A DNA stretch of 64,000 bases from Variovorax sp. OV700 (lineage in GTDB: Bacteria; Pseudomonadota; Gammaproteobacteria; Burkholderiales; Burkholderiaceae_C). The stretch is taken from positions 1-64,000 of the forward strand of contig NZ_FNDR01000013.1 in the NCBI RefSeq assembly GCF_900099805.1, written 5' to 3'. The translations under genes and the position numbers were made by a program. Shown here piece by piece: positions 16,049 through 25,232 of this stretch. Positions within the stretch are counted from its first letter, which is position 1. Each line of letters starts with the position of its first letter. The notes under the pieces were generated by a model. The model was not told where the DNA came from. It saw only the letters and a list, made by a program, of their open reading frames with translations, and did not search any database.

Positions 16049-18124
16049 TCAGGCCGTGAAGCGGCGCGGGTCGTTGCGCCGCGCGCGGCGGCGCAGCATG
16101 GCGAGCATCGACAGCACCACGGCAATGGCGCCCAGCGTTTCGGGCTCCGGCGTGCTCGGCACCTCGGCGCCGAGTGCGAGTTCGCTCACGCCTTGCGGCA
16201 AGGGCAGCGGCTGGTTCACGTCCACGCTGTTCTGCGGCGCGAGGTTGCGCACCACCTTGTCCACCGCGATGAAGCTGGTGTACTGCGTCAGCAGGCTGTA
16301 CTTCAGGCCGAGCTCGGTGATGCGCTCCTTGAAGGCGCCACCGCCCTCGAGCGTCTCCTGGTCGCTGAGGCTCTCGATGCGGTGGCGTGCCCACAGCGTG
16401 CGCAGCGCGGCGGTGTCCTGGCGCATCTGCGGATCGATGCGCAGCTCCTGGCGATACGGGCCGTTGGCACCGTGGCCTTCGACGATCACGCGGCCCCTGG
16501 CCTTGCCTTCGGCATCCGCGCGCCACTTGCCGAACACAATCACCGGGCGTTCGCCGAGCACATCGGGCAGGGCTTGCGGCTCCACGTCGTATACGTCGAG
16601 GCCGCCAAAAGTGATCTTCACATTGGTGAGCACCGGCGACTCCACCATGCGGCGAAAGCGCGCGGCCTGCTCGGGCGCCTGGATCGGGTCGGTGATGATG
16701 AAGGGCTCGCCCATGCCGGCGCGCGCAATGCCTTCCATCAAACTGCGGTTCACCGACGAGCCGATGCCGAAGGCGAACACATTGGCCTTGGAGAGGTTCT
16801 TGCGCACCAGCTCGAAAGCCTCGCGCTCCACGCTCACGTAGCCGTCCGTCACCAGCACCACGGTGCGCGACACGTTCTCTTCCTTCGGCTCGGCATAGAC
16901 GCGCTTGAGCGCGGGAATCAGCTCGGTGCTGCCGCTGCCGCCGTAGTTCTGGATGGTGGCCAGCGCCTGCTCGATGTTGGCGCGCGTGGCCGGCACCGAT
17001 TGGGGCGAGAGCATCTTGTTGCTGCCGGAGAACAGCAGCACGTTGAAGGTGTCGCTCGGACGCAGCCCGCCGATCAGGCGTTCGAGCACCGTCTTGGCGG
17101 TGTCGAGCGGAAAGCCATGCATCGAACCCGAGATGTCGACCACGAAGATGTAGTCGCGTGGCGAAATGGCGCTGGCGGCCACGGCCTTCGGTGGCTCGAC
17201 CATCGCGAGAAAGAAGTTCTCGGTGCTTCCATCGGTGTTCTGGCCCTTGTAGAGCATCAGGCCCGATTCGATCTTTTCGCCCGCCAGGCGGTAGTCGAGC
17301 ACGAAGTCGCGGTTGTCCGCGGGGCGGCCGTCGGCCGTGAGCACGATGTCGGCATGCCGGTCTTCATCGCTCTTCTTCACGTCGATGGCGTGGGTACTCG
17401 AGCGCACTTCCTTCAGGCCCATGGGTGTATCGATGCTGGCCTTGAGCCTGAAGCTGGTGCCGGGCGCCACCCCCGCGCGCAGCGTGGGCTGGGCCACCCA
17501 CTTGGCCTGGGCGTTCTCCGACTGCGGGCTGTTGTAGCGCGGGCCCACCACGGTGGGAAACACGAACGCGTAGTTGCCCGACTGCGGCACCAGGAGCTCG
17601 GTGTAGCGCAGTTCCACCCTCACGTCGTCGCCCGGCAGGATATTGGCGACGTTCATCTGGAACACGTTGGGCAGGTGCTGCTCGAGCAGAGCGGCGGTCT
17701 TGCCTTCTTTCTTCGCGGTGTCGTATTCGATCTGCGCCTGCTGCTTCTCGCGGATCTGCGCGGTGATCAGGCGGTCGGCCAGGCGCACGTTGAGACCGCT
17801 GACCGCAGCCTTGGTCGAGCCCGGAAAAACATACTTCGCTTCGATCGCGCGCTGGCCCTCGTTGCGATAAGTCTGCGTAACGGTCACGTCGGCAATGACG
17901 CCCGAGATCTTCACCGCCACCTCGGTTCCCTTGAGCGGCAGTCGGTCGACCGAGGGGTCGTCGCTTTTCACGAAGAAGTAGGGGCTCTCGGTCTTCAGCC
18001 GCGGGCCGGGTGCTTCCTGCGCATGCACGGGGTTGAGGCTGAGCGCAACGAAGCCCGCGGCGGCCAGGCTCACGGTGGCGAGCCAGAGCCAGCGGCCGGG
18101 ACGAGAGGTGGTGTGGGCATCCAT
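16049..18124 (-). CDS. VIT and VWA domain protein with PEP-CTERM sorting signal
   Basis: 691 residues. A signal peptide (ends near VHAQ) is followed by a VIT domain (about 60-190, with TQTYRNEGQRAIEAKYVFPG) and a von Willebrand A domain starting near 322 with a full metal site DISGS (330-334). The C-terminus has the PEP-CTERM layout: PEP at 659-661 (TPEPETL), a hydrophobic helix, then RRRARR. The architecture resembles the VIT-VWA targets of marine sortases. The protein is expected to be exported, cleaved and anchored by the adjacent exosortase. It is the first gene of a five-gene leftward operon and is divergent from creD. Confidence 0.87.
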   Translation of the reverse strand: MDAHTTSRPGRWLWLATVSLAAAGFVALSLNPVHAQEAPGPRLKTESPYFFVKSDDPSVDRLPLKGTEVAVKISGVIADVTVTQTYRNEGQRAIEAKYVFPGSTKAAVSGLNVRLADRLITAQIREKQQAQIEYDTAKKEGKTAALLEQHLPNVFQMNVANILPGDDVRVELRYTELLVPQSGNYAFVFPTVVGPRYNSPQSENAQAKWVAQPTLRAGVAPGTSFRLKASIDTPMGLKEVRSSTHAIDVKKSDEDRHADIVLTADGRPADNRDFVLDYRLAGEKIESGLMLYKGQNTDGSTENFFLAMVEPPKAVAASAISPRDYIFVVDISGSMHGFPLDTAKTVLERLIGGLRPSDTFNVLLFSGSNKMLSPQSVPATRANIEQALATIQNYGGSGSTELIPALKRVYAEPKEENVSRTVVLVTDGYVSVEREAFELVRKNLSKANVFAFGIGSSVNRSLMEGIARAGMGEPFIITDPIQAPEQAARFRRMVESPVLTNVKITFGGLDVYDVEPQALPDVLGERPVIVFGKWRADAEGKARGRVIVEGHGANGPYRQELRIDPQMRQDTAALRTLWARHRIESLSDQETLEGGGAFKERITELGLKYSLLTQYTSFIAVDKVVRNLAPQNSVDVNQPLPLPQGVSELALGAEVPSTPEPETLGAIAVVLSMLAMLRRRARRNDPRRFTA

Positions 18125-18234
18125 GGCGGTGGTGTGTCGGTGTCCGTGCGAACTTGCACAGCCGCAACTGTCGACACCGCGCGAGAAGGAAATTGGAAGG
18201 CTGCTTGAAGTCCGCCCGCCGGACGCAGCCTTGT

Positions 18235-18250
18235 GTGAAGCCTGTGTGAA
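18235..18250 (-). promoter_or_regulatory. Cre-tag (CreB-binding direct repeat)
   Basis: GTGAA-GCCTGT-GTGAA is, on the minus strand, an exact match to the CreB box TTCAC-N6-TTCAC. It lies between creD (83 nt upstream of its ATG) and the VIT-VWA/exosortase operon (111 nt upstream of its ATG). An extra TTCAC half-site in the other orientation is at 18269-18273. An 11-bp direct repeat TGAAGTCCGCC occurs at 18206-18216 and 18247-18257. creB and creC are encoded 6-7 kb to the right. Confidence 0.8.
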
Positions 18251-18332
18251 GTCCGCCGTCGGCCACGCTTCACACGCCCTTCGGATCGCTCGGCGAGCAT
18301 CGCCGCATCGTTATCGAAGTGGAGAAGAAAAC

Positions 18333-19808
18333 ATGTTTCAGTTGTTCAAGGCCTTGCAGAGTTCGATGCTGGTCAAGGTTGCCGGCCTGCTCATGCTCAC
18401 GCTCTTGCTGTGCATTCCGTTGGCCGAGATCAACTCCATCAACCGCGAGCGCGGCCGCAGCCAGCGCGAGGCGGCCGAGGAGCTTGCCGCCACCTACGCA
18501 AGCGGGCAGACCATGGTGGGCCCGCTGCTGCTGGTGCCGTATGTGGAACGCTGGATGGAGCCGCTGCGCAATGCGCAAGGCAAGGTGATCGGCCAGGAGG
18601 CGCGCAGCAAGGAAATGGCCCACGCGGTGTTTCCCGACAAGCTGCATACCGAAGGTTCGATGGCGCCGCACGAGCGCTATCGAGGCATCTTCAAGATTCC
18701 CTTCTACACGCTCAACGCCACGCTCGGTGGCGGATTTGCCGCCTTCGACCCCAAGTCCGTGGTGCACAGCGAAGCCGATTCCCGCATCGAGTTCAAGGCG
18801 CCTTTCGTCGTGTTCTACGTGAGCGATTTGCGCGGGCTCGACGGTTCGCCCACCATCGCCATCAACGGTGAGGCTTTGCGTTTCAAGCAGCGCGTGCCCG
18901 GCCTCGCGGACACCAGCTGGCTGGCCGATGCCATCCACGCGCCGCTCACCGGCGCCGCACTCGCCGCATGGGAGTCGAAGACACCGCTGCCCTTCGAGAT
19001 GAAGCTCGGCCTCGTGGGACAAGACACGCTCTCGATGGTGCCGATTGCCGAAGAGACCACCGCCCATCTGAGCTCGCCGTGGGCGCATCCGAGTTTCGGC
19101 GGCCGCTTTCTCGCCACGCAGCGCGAGGTAACGCCGCAGGGCTTCGATGCCCACTGGCGCGTGTCGTCGCTCGTCACATCTGCACGCGAACAGGTGCGCG
19201 CCGGACTGTCGGAGCGGGGCGACACCAATGCCGCAGCCACGGCAGCAGCCGCCGTTGCGACGGGCCCGCGCAACCTCGGCCCGCTGCAGACCTTCGACGT
19301 ATCGCTCGCCCAGCCGATCAACGTGTATTCGATGAGCACGCGCGCCGGCAAGTACGGCGCGCTTTTCATCGGCCTGGTGATCATGGCGGCCTTCATGTTC
19401 GAGCTGTTCCGGAGGCAGCGCATGCATCCAGTGCAATACGGGCTGGTCGGCCTGTCGATTGCGCTGTTCTTTTTGCTGCTGCTGGCCTTGTCCGAGAAGC
19501 TGGCTTTCTGGCTGGCTTATGCGAGCGCGGCCTCAGCGAGCGTGCTGCTGCTGGGCATCTACTTCAGCGCTGTCTTGCAAAGCTGGAAACGTGGCGCGGG
19601 ATTTGGGGCCTTTGTCGCGGTACTCTATGGCGCGCTCTACGGCCTGCTGGCATCGGAAAGCAACGCCCTCCTACTCGGCGCCCTGCTGACATTCGGCATG
19701 CTGACGGTGTTGATGCTGGCCACGCGCAAGGTCGACTGGTATGCGCTGTCGGCCGGGAACCCCCGAATGCCCGAGCCGGTCTCACCTGAAGTGGCTCCGT
19801 CCGTGTAA
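18333..19808 (+). CDS. creD: CreD inner membrane protein
   Basis: 491 residues. An N-terminal membrane helix (VKVAGLLMLTLLLCIPL) and the family block INSINRERGRSQREAAEELA precede a periplasmic domain of about 300 residues. Four or five C-terminal helices follow, with HPVQYGLVGLSIALFFLLLLALSE, the most conserved CreD signature. CreD is the main target of CreBC and affects envelope integrity; its biochemical role is unknown. GGAG precedes ATG 18333. A Cre-tag sits 83 nt upstream, consistent with control by the CreBC pair encoded nearby. Confidence 0.92.
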   Translation: MFQLFKALQSSMLVKVAGLLMLTLLLCIPLAEINSINRERGRSQREAAEELAATYASGQTMVGPLLLVPYVERWMEPLRNAQGKVIGQEARSKEMAHAVFPDKLHTEGSMAPHERYRGIFKIPFYTLNATLGGGFAAFDPKSVVHSEADSRIEFKAPFVVFYVSDLRGLDGSPTIAINGEALRFKQRVPGLADTSWLADAIHAPLTGAALAAWESKTPLPFEMKLGLVGQDTLSMVPIAEETTAHLSSPWAHPSFGGRFLATQREVTPQGFDAHWRVSSLVTSAREQVRAGLSERGDTNAAATAAAAVATGPRNLGPLQTFDVSLAQPINVYSMSTRAGKYGALFIGLVIMAAFMFELFRRQRMHPVQYGLVGLSIALFFLLLLALSEKLAFWLAYASAASASVLLLGIYFSAVLQSWKRGAGFGAFVAVLYGALYGLLASESNALLLGALLTFGMLTVLMLATRKVDWYALSAGNPRMPEPVSPEVAPSV

Positions 19809-19846
19809 CCGAAGCTACCGACTGTTTTTTCTACTTACTGATTTTC

Positions 19847-22237
19847 ATGGACGATTCCTCTCCTTCCACCGACCCGGCGCGCTCCGAGCGATCGATACGG
19901 CTGCGCCGCATTGCACGTTGGAGCGCCATCGTGCTCGGCTCTGGCGCGGTGGTGCTGGTGGTGGCCGCCGTCGTGGCGGTGGCTGCCATTTATCCGCGCC
20001 TGCCCGACATCTCCGAACTGGCCGACTACCGGCCCAAGCTGCCGCTGCGCGTGTATTCGGTCGAAGGCACGCTCATTGGCGAGTTTGGCGAAGAGCGCCG
20101 CACGCTGACGCCTTTTGCCAGCATTCCCAAGGTCATGAAGGATGCCGTGCTGGCCGTGGAAGACGCGCGCTTCTACGACCATGGCGGCGTCGATTACAAG
20201 GGCTTCGTGCGCGCGGCGGTGGCCAGCCTGAAGGGCGGCCGCAAGCAAGGCGCCTCGACCATCACGATGCAGGTGGCGCGCAATGTGTACCTCAGTTCGG
20301 AGCGCACGCTGAGCCGCAAGACCTATGAAATATTGCTGGCACTGCGGCTGGAGCAACAACTCACCAAGGACCAGATCCTCGAGATCTATCTGAACCAGAT
20401 CTATTTGGGCAACCGCGCCTACGGCTTTGCCGCCGCCTCGGAAGCCTATTTCGGCAAGCCGCTGCAAAACATCACCACGGCCGAAGCGGCCATGCTGGCC
20501 GGACTGCCGAAAGCGCCCGGCGCCAACAACCCGGTGGCCAACCCGCGCCGGGCCCGCGCGCGCCAGCTCTACGTGATCGCTCGCATGCAGGAGACCGGCT
20601 TCATTACCGCAGAGCAGGCGGCCGAGGCGAAGAAGGAAGAACTCCATCTGCGCGATGCCGCCGACCCGAACCGGCTGCATGCCGAATACGTGGCCGAGAC
20701 GGTGCGACAAATGATGTACGCGCAGTACGGAGACAGCATCTACACCAGCGGCATGAAGGTCTACACCTCGCTGGTCGCGGCCGACCAGGCAGCGGCCTAC
20801 AGGTCGCTTCGCAAAGGCATCATGGACTACGAGCGGCGCCAGCCCTATCGCGGGCCCGAGCGTTTCGTCGATCTGCCGAACGATCAAAAGGAAGCCGACG
20901 AGGCAGTTGACGACGCACTGGCCGAACATCCCGACAACGGCGACGTGATGGCGGCCGTGGTGCTGGAAGCGAACAGCAAGGAAATCAACGCGGTACGCGC
21001 GAATGGCGAAACCGTGCAGATCAACGGCGAAGGCCTCCGGCCCGCGCAATCGGGCCTCGCGGCCAAGGCACCGCCCAACATCAAGATCCGCCGCGGCGCG
21101 GTGATCCGCGTGGCGAGGACACCCAAGAACACCTGGGAGATAACCCAGCTGCCTGAGGTCGAGGGCGCGTTCATCAGCATGGACCCGCGCACCGGCGCCA
21201 TCAAGGCCCTGGTGGGCGGCTTCGATTTCGGCAAGAACAAGTTCAACCACGTCACGCAGGCCTGGCGCCAACCGGGGTCGAGCTTCAAGCCTTTCATCTA
21301 TTCGGCCGCGCTCGAAAAAGGCTTCACGCCGGCCACCATCGTGAACGATGCGCCTTTGCATTTCGAAGCGAGCACCCCGGGCGGCCAGCCTTGGGAACCG
21401 AAGAACTTCGATGGCGGCTTCGAAGGGCCCATGCCGCTGCGCACCGCCTTGATGAAGTCGAAGAACCTGGTCACCGTTCGCCTGCTGCAATCCATCGGCG
21501 CACCGTATGCGCAAGACTGGATCACTCGCTTCGGCTTCGACAAGGACAAGCACCCCGCCTACCTGCCAATGGCGCTGGGTGCGGGCTCGGTCACGCCGAT
21601 GCAGATGGCCACGGCCTATTCGGTGTTCGCCAACGGCGGCTACAAGGTCAATCCGTACCTCGTCACGCGCGTGACCGACCTGCGGGACAAGGTGCTGCTC
21701 GAGACCGAACCGCCGGCGCTCGACGAAACCCGCCGCGCCATTCCCGAACGCAATGCCTTCATCATGGATTCGCTGCTGCAAAGCGTGGTGAAAGGCGGGA
21801 CCGCTGCGCGCGCCTACCAGGCGCTCAAGCGCGACGACCTGTTCGGCAAGACCGGCACCACCAACGATTCTTTCGACACTTGGTTTGCAGGCTTCCAACC
21901 CACCAACGTCGGCATCGCATGGATCGGTTACGACACGCCGCGCCAGCTGGGCGTGCGCGGCGAAACCGGCGGCAGCCTGAGCCTGCCGATCTGGATCGGC
22001 TACATGCAGACCGCGCTCAAGGGCGTGCCGGTGAGCAAGATCCCGGAGCCGCCGGGCGTCGCCAACATCGACGGCGAGTGGTATTTCGATGATTTCACGC
22101 CGGGGCGCGGCGTGGCGAGCCTGGGCGTGGAGAACGCCGAGTCGCCGCCACCGCCGGCGGAAGAACTCTCGGGCGTGCCGCTGGGGCCGCCGCCCCCGCC
22201 GGAAGAGCGCAACCGCATCCTCGAGTTCTTCCGATAG
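19847..22237 (+). CDS. mrcA: Penicillin-binding protein 1A
   Basis: 796 residues, a bifunctional class A PBP. One membrane anchor (about 27-50) is followed by GT51 (EDARFYDHGGVD, GASTITMQVARN, EIYLNQIYLG), an OB-like insert and a transpeptidase domain. The latter has SSFK (active Ser), SKN and KTGT (KTGTTND) motifs and ends in a Pro-rich tail (SPPPPAEEL, PPPPPEE). It polymerises and cross-links peptidoglycan. The upstream region is pyrimidine-rich and lacks a clear ribosome site. It lies 38 nt after creD, so the two may be co-transcribed, tying PBP1A to the CreBC response. Confidence 0.94.
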   Translation: MDDSSPSTDPARSERSIRLRRIARWSAIVLGSGAVVLVVAAVVAVAAIYPRLPDISELADYRPKLPLRVYSVEGTLIGEFGEERRTLTPFASIPKVMKDAVLAVEDARFYDHGGVDYKGFVRAAVASLKGGRKQGASTITMQVARNVYLSSERTLSRKTYEILLALRLEQQLTKDQILEIYLNQIYLGNRAYGFAAASEAYFGKPLQNITTAEAAMLAGLPKAPGANNPVANPRRARARQLYVIARMQETGFITAEQAAEAKKEELHLRDAADPNRLHAEYVAETVRQMMYAQYGDSIYTSGMKVYTSLVAADQAAAYRSLRKGIMDYERRQPYRGPERFVDLPNDQKEADEAVDDALAEHPDNGDVMAAVVLEANSKEINAVRANGETVQINGEGLRPAQSGLAAKAPPNIKIRRGAVIRVARTPKNTWEITQLPEVEGAFISMDPRTGAIKALVGGFDFGKNKFNHVTQAWRQPGSSFKPFIYSAALEKGFTPATIVNDAPLHFEASTPGGQPWEPKNFDGGFEGPMPLRTALMKSKNLVTVRLLQSIGAPYAQDWITRFGFDKDKHPAYLPMALGAGSVTPMQMATAYSVFANGGYKVNPYLVTRVTDLRDKVLLETEPPALDETRRAIPERNAFIMDSLLQSVVKGGTAARAYQALKRDDLFGKTGTTNDSFDTWFAGFQPTNVGIAWIGYDTPRQLGVRGETGGSLSLPIWIGYMQTALKGVPVSKIPEPPGVANIDGEWYFDDFTPGRGVASLGVENAESPPPPAEELSGVPLGPPPPPEERNRILEFFR

Positions 22238-22322
22238 GAGAGGGCGAAGGCGGGCGACAGGTTCCGGGTGTCCCTACACTCGGTGCTGCCGCCGCTTTCA
22301 CCTTTTTCGTTCCTCACGCCTC

Positions 22323-22928
22323 ATGGAAATCCTTACCCTGGTGACGCTGATCGTCATCGGCGCCTACATCCTCAAATCACGGGACCAGCGCCAGCGCATC
22401 GCGCTGCTCGGGAGCCACCTCGGCAAGTACCAGATCGAAAATCTCATGGAGACCCTCACCGAGGGCTACCTGCGCTGCCTTGGCGAAGACGACGCCGCGC
22501 GGCGCCAGCAGATCTGGAGCCTGCTCGACTCCACCGAGCAAAAGCTCTCGGCCCAGTTCGACAGCTTTGCTGCGGAGTTCGCGCGTGTCGATGAGGCACA
22601 GGCACGCGTGAGCAAGCTGCCGCTGGCCATTCCATTCGCGCACAGGCTGTTTCCGGCCGCCACCTTCGACTTTCGCCAGGCCCTTGCCGTCCACGCACGC
22701 GGCATTGCCGAGGTGATGCGAAACGAATCCGGCCGCACACCCAAGGCCAAGGCTTTCACGATGTCGGCCGAGCTGTTTTTGATGCAGCACAGCTGCCACT
22801 GGTTCTGCAAGTCGAAGACAGTGGCGTCGGCGCGGATGCTGGCGCGGCACAAGACCTCGTACGAGCAATTGCTCGATGCCGTGAGTCCGGGAACGCGCAA
22901 GGCCTACGGCGCACTGACGGGCCAGTAA
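22323..22928 (+). CDS. Conserved membrane-anchored protein, unknown function
   Basis: 201 residues. A short N-terminal membrane segment (EILTLVTLIVIGAYIL) is followed by a soluble, mostly helical cytoplasmic domain with LGKYQIENLMETLTEGYLRCLGEDD and a Cys/His-containing stretch LMQHSCHWFCKSKTVASARM. I do not recognise a named family. It ends 9 nt from the converging creC stop. Codon use matches its neighbours. Confidence 0.7.
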   Translation: MEILTLVTLIVIGAYILKSRDQRQRIALLGSHLGKYQIENLMETLTEGYLRCLGEDDAARRQQIWSLLDSTEQKLSAQFDSFAAEFARVDEAQARVSKLPLAIPFAHRLFPAATFDFRQALAVHARGIAEVMRNESGRTPKAKAFTMSAELFLMQHSCHWFCKSKTVASARMLARHKTSYEQLLDAVSPGTRKAYGALTGQ

Positions 22929-22937
22929 TTTCTTTCT

Positions 22938-24380
22938 TCAGTGATGCGGCGGTAGCAGCGGCAGCGTGAGCGTGGCCACCGCGCCGCCGCGCGCCGCATT
23001 GCCGAGCTCGATGCGGCCGCGGTGCAGCGCGGCAATCTCTTTCACGAAGGCCAGCCCGAGTCCGGTGCTCTTCTTCTGGTTGTGCGGCCGCGCCAGCGAA
23101 TAGAACTTCTGGAAGACTTTTTCCTGTGCGTAGTCCGGAATGCCAGGACCGCGGTCGCGCACGCTCACGCGCGCAAGTTTCGAGGTGGTCTCCAGCGTCA
23201 GCAGCACTTCGCTGTCCGGCGGTGAAAAATCGATGGCGTTGTCCAGCAGGTTGCTGATGGCGCGGCGCAGCAAGAATGGATCGCCCTCGGTGCTGGCCTC
23301 GGTTCGGATATTTACTTTCACGGCGATGTTGCGCTTGGCCGCCGCGGGCTGCGCGCTGATGGCAACGTCTTCGATCAACGAAGCCAGCGCGACCGGCTCC
23401 GTGCGGTCGAGCCCGCGTCGCGTCTCGAGCGCGGTGAGCTCCATCATGCGATCGACGATTTCCTGGATGCGCTGCGTCTCGCGTTCGATGTTCTTCAGGA
23501 AGCGTTCGCGCTCCGCATGCGGCATCGACGGTTCCTGCAGCAGCTCGGCCGCGCCGCGAATGGCCGAGAGAGGACTCTTCACTTCATGCGTGAAGGTCTG
23601 CACGTAGTCGGCCACGTAGTTGCGGCCAGTGAGCGCATCGCGCATTTCGCTGAAACCGGTGCGCACCGCATCGACCGCGCGCCGCGCCATGCGCGAAACG
23701 CTGAGGGTGCGCTGGGCGCGCACCCAGGTCCAGTAGTCCGAAATCAGCCCGAAGGGGCGTACCAGCCAGACCGAGACGATCACCGCCAGCAGCAGCAGTG
23801 CCAGCCCCGAACCCACGCCCACCCACAGCGTGCGGGCACGCGCGTCTTCCACGAACTGGCCGAAGCTCTGCACCGGCTTGCCGACGCTGACCATGCCGAC
23901 GATCTCGTTGTTCCAGCGGATCGGCGCGCCCACGTACATCACCGAGGTGCGCGGGTCGCCGTCTACGTCGCGCGAAGTGCGCGCGCCGTACACGCCGGCG
24001 AGCGTGCGGTTCACGTCGCTCCATTGCGAGTAGTCAGCGCCCAGGTGCCTGCCGAGCGAATCGAACACCACGCGGCCGCTGCGGTCGGTCACGTACACGC
24101 GCAGCTCGACCCGGCTCTTGTGCAGGTTGTAGATCTGGGCCGAGAACTCGCGCGCATAGACCGTGCGGAACAGCGGCTCGAGCCGCGCGGTGGTGATGGC
24201 TCCGGCGATCACATCCTGCTCGACCAGGCTGGCGATGAGTTGCGAGGTCTCGACCAGCGATTCCTCCGCCGATTCGCGGTAGCGCGGGTCGATGTCGGAC
24301 ACCACGCGGTACAGCAGGAACGCGATGCCCGCCGTGTAGATCAGCAGAATCCCGATGAATATCCGCGTGCGCCGGCTCAC
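22938..24380 (-). CDS. creC: Sensor histidine kinase CreC
   Basis: 480 residues. Two membrane segments (about 7-28 and 180-203) flank a periplasmic sensor with CreC-type sequence (LYVTDRSGRVVFDS-like, SVGKPVQSFGQFVEDAR). A HAMP-like linker, the phosphoacceptor H-box FTHEVKSPLSAIRGAAELL (His near 268), and N, G1 (DRGPGIPDYA) and G2 boxes (STGLGLAFVKEIAALH) follow. It is coupled to creB by a 4-nt overlap. CreC phosphorylates CreB in response to envelope or growth signals; the creD gene and Cre-tag nearby confirm the identity. Confidence 0.93.
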   Translation of the reverse strand: MSRRTRIFIGILLIYTAGIAFLLYRVVSDIDPRYRESAEESLVETSQLIASLVEQDVIAGAITTARLEPLFRTVYAREFSAQIYNLHKSRVELRVYVTDRSGRVVFDSLGRHLGADYSQWSDVNRTLAGVYGARTSRDVDGDPRTSVMYVGAPIRWNNEIVGMVSVGKPVQSFGQFVEDARARTLWVGVGSGLALLLLAVIVSVWLVRPFGLISDYWTWVRAQRTLSVSRMARRAVDAVRTGFSEMRDALTGRNYVADYVQTFTHEVKSPLSAIRGAAELLQEPSMPHAERERFLKNIERETQRIQEIVDRMMELTALETRRGLDRTEPVALASLIEDVAISAQPAAAKRNIAVKVNIRTEASTEGDPFLLRRAISNLLDNAIDFSPPDSEVLLTLETTSKLARVSVRDRGPGIPDYAQEKVFQKFYSLARPHNQKKSTGLGLAFVKEIAALHRGRIELGNAARGGAVATLTLPLLPPHH

Positions 24381-25162
24381 GGCACGCTGTGGGGCAGTTC
24401 TTCGTTCAATGCGTAGCCGGTGCCGCGCAGCGTGCGGATCGGCTCCACGTCGGGCGCCACGGCCTTGAGCTTCGCGCGCAAGGTCTTCACGTGCGCGTCG
24501 ACCGTGCGGTCGAAGCTGTCGCTCGCGTCGTCCCAGACCAGTTGCAGCAGCTCGTCGCGCGTGAAGACGCGTCCGGGCCGTTGCACCAGGAGCCGGAGCA
24601 GGCCGTATTCGTAGCGCGAGAGCTCGAGCAGGCGGCCGTAGTAGCGAATCTGCATGCGCTCGTTGTCCAGCGCAAACGGCATTGCGGGGGGTTGAGAGCT
24701 CGCTGGGGCCGTCGCACCCGAAATTTGAGGGGGTACCCCGTTGTTCGTCCCTGCGGCCCCTCCTGGCGCCGCTCGCGCACTGCGCCGGAGGATGGTGCGT
24801 ACCCGCGCCACCAGTTCGCGCGGCGAAAAGGGTTTGGCAATGTAGTCGTCGGCACCGAGTTCCAGCCCCACCACGCGGTCGATCTCGTCGCTTCTAGCAG
24901 TGAGAAACAGCATCGGCACCTCGGCGCCGCCCTGCGACTGGTTCAGCGCGCGCAGCCGCTTGAAGAGCTCGAAACCGTTCAGGTCCGGCAGGCCCACGTC
25001 CAGGATGGCCAGAGCCGGCGGCTCCTGCGCGAACTGCGCGATGGCCTCCTCGGCGGTGGCGCACCAGACCGGCGTGAAGCCGTCGCTCTTCAAAACGTAC
25101 TGGAGGGTGTCGGCAATGCCCGATTCGTCTTCGGCGATCAGGATCCGGGGTTTGAAACTCAT
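24377..25162 (-). CDS. creB: Response regulator CreB
   Basis: 261 residues: an OmpR/PhoB-type regulator with receiver Asp in LAILDVGLPDLNGF, the conserved Thr in LFLTARSDE, Lys in YIAKPFSPREL, and a C-terminal winged helix (LSRYEYGLLRLLVQRPGRVFTRDELL, VDAHVKTLRAKL, IRTLRGTGYAL). The linker between domains is unusually long (about 30 residues, Ala/Pro/Gly-rich, AAPGGAAGTNNG). CreB binds Cre-tags; one perfect copy lies at 18235-18250. It is the first gene of the creBC operon, reading away from the origin-like region. Confidence 0.92.
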   Translation of the reverse strand: MSFKPRILIAEDESGIADTLQYVLKSDGFTPVWCATAEEAIAQFAQEPPALAILDVGLPDLNGFELFKRLRALNQSQGGAEVPMLFLTARSDEIDRVVGLELGADDYIAKPFSPRELVARVRTILRRSARAAPGGAAGTNNGVPPQISGATAPASSQPPAMPFALDNERMQIRYYGRLLELSRYEYGLLRLLVQRPGRVFTRDELLQLVWDDASDSFDRTVDAHVKTLRAKLKAVAPDVEPIRTLRGTGYALNEELPHSVP

Positions 25163-25232
25163 CCCCGGATGTTAGCGAGGGGGCGCTGTTCGGCGAGGCT
25201 GGTTTTCGTGCGTGGCGCCGCGAACACGGCGC

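Noticed and set aside
15731..18208. 825-residue plus-strand ORF
   Set aside because: It is antisense to the exosortase and VIT-VWA genes and has no recognisable domains. Its composition is that of a GC-rich shadow frame.
19835..21898. 687-residue minus-strand ORF
   Set aside because: Antisense to PBP1A; no motifs.
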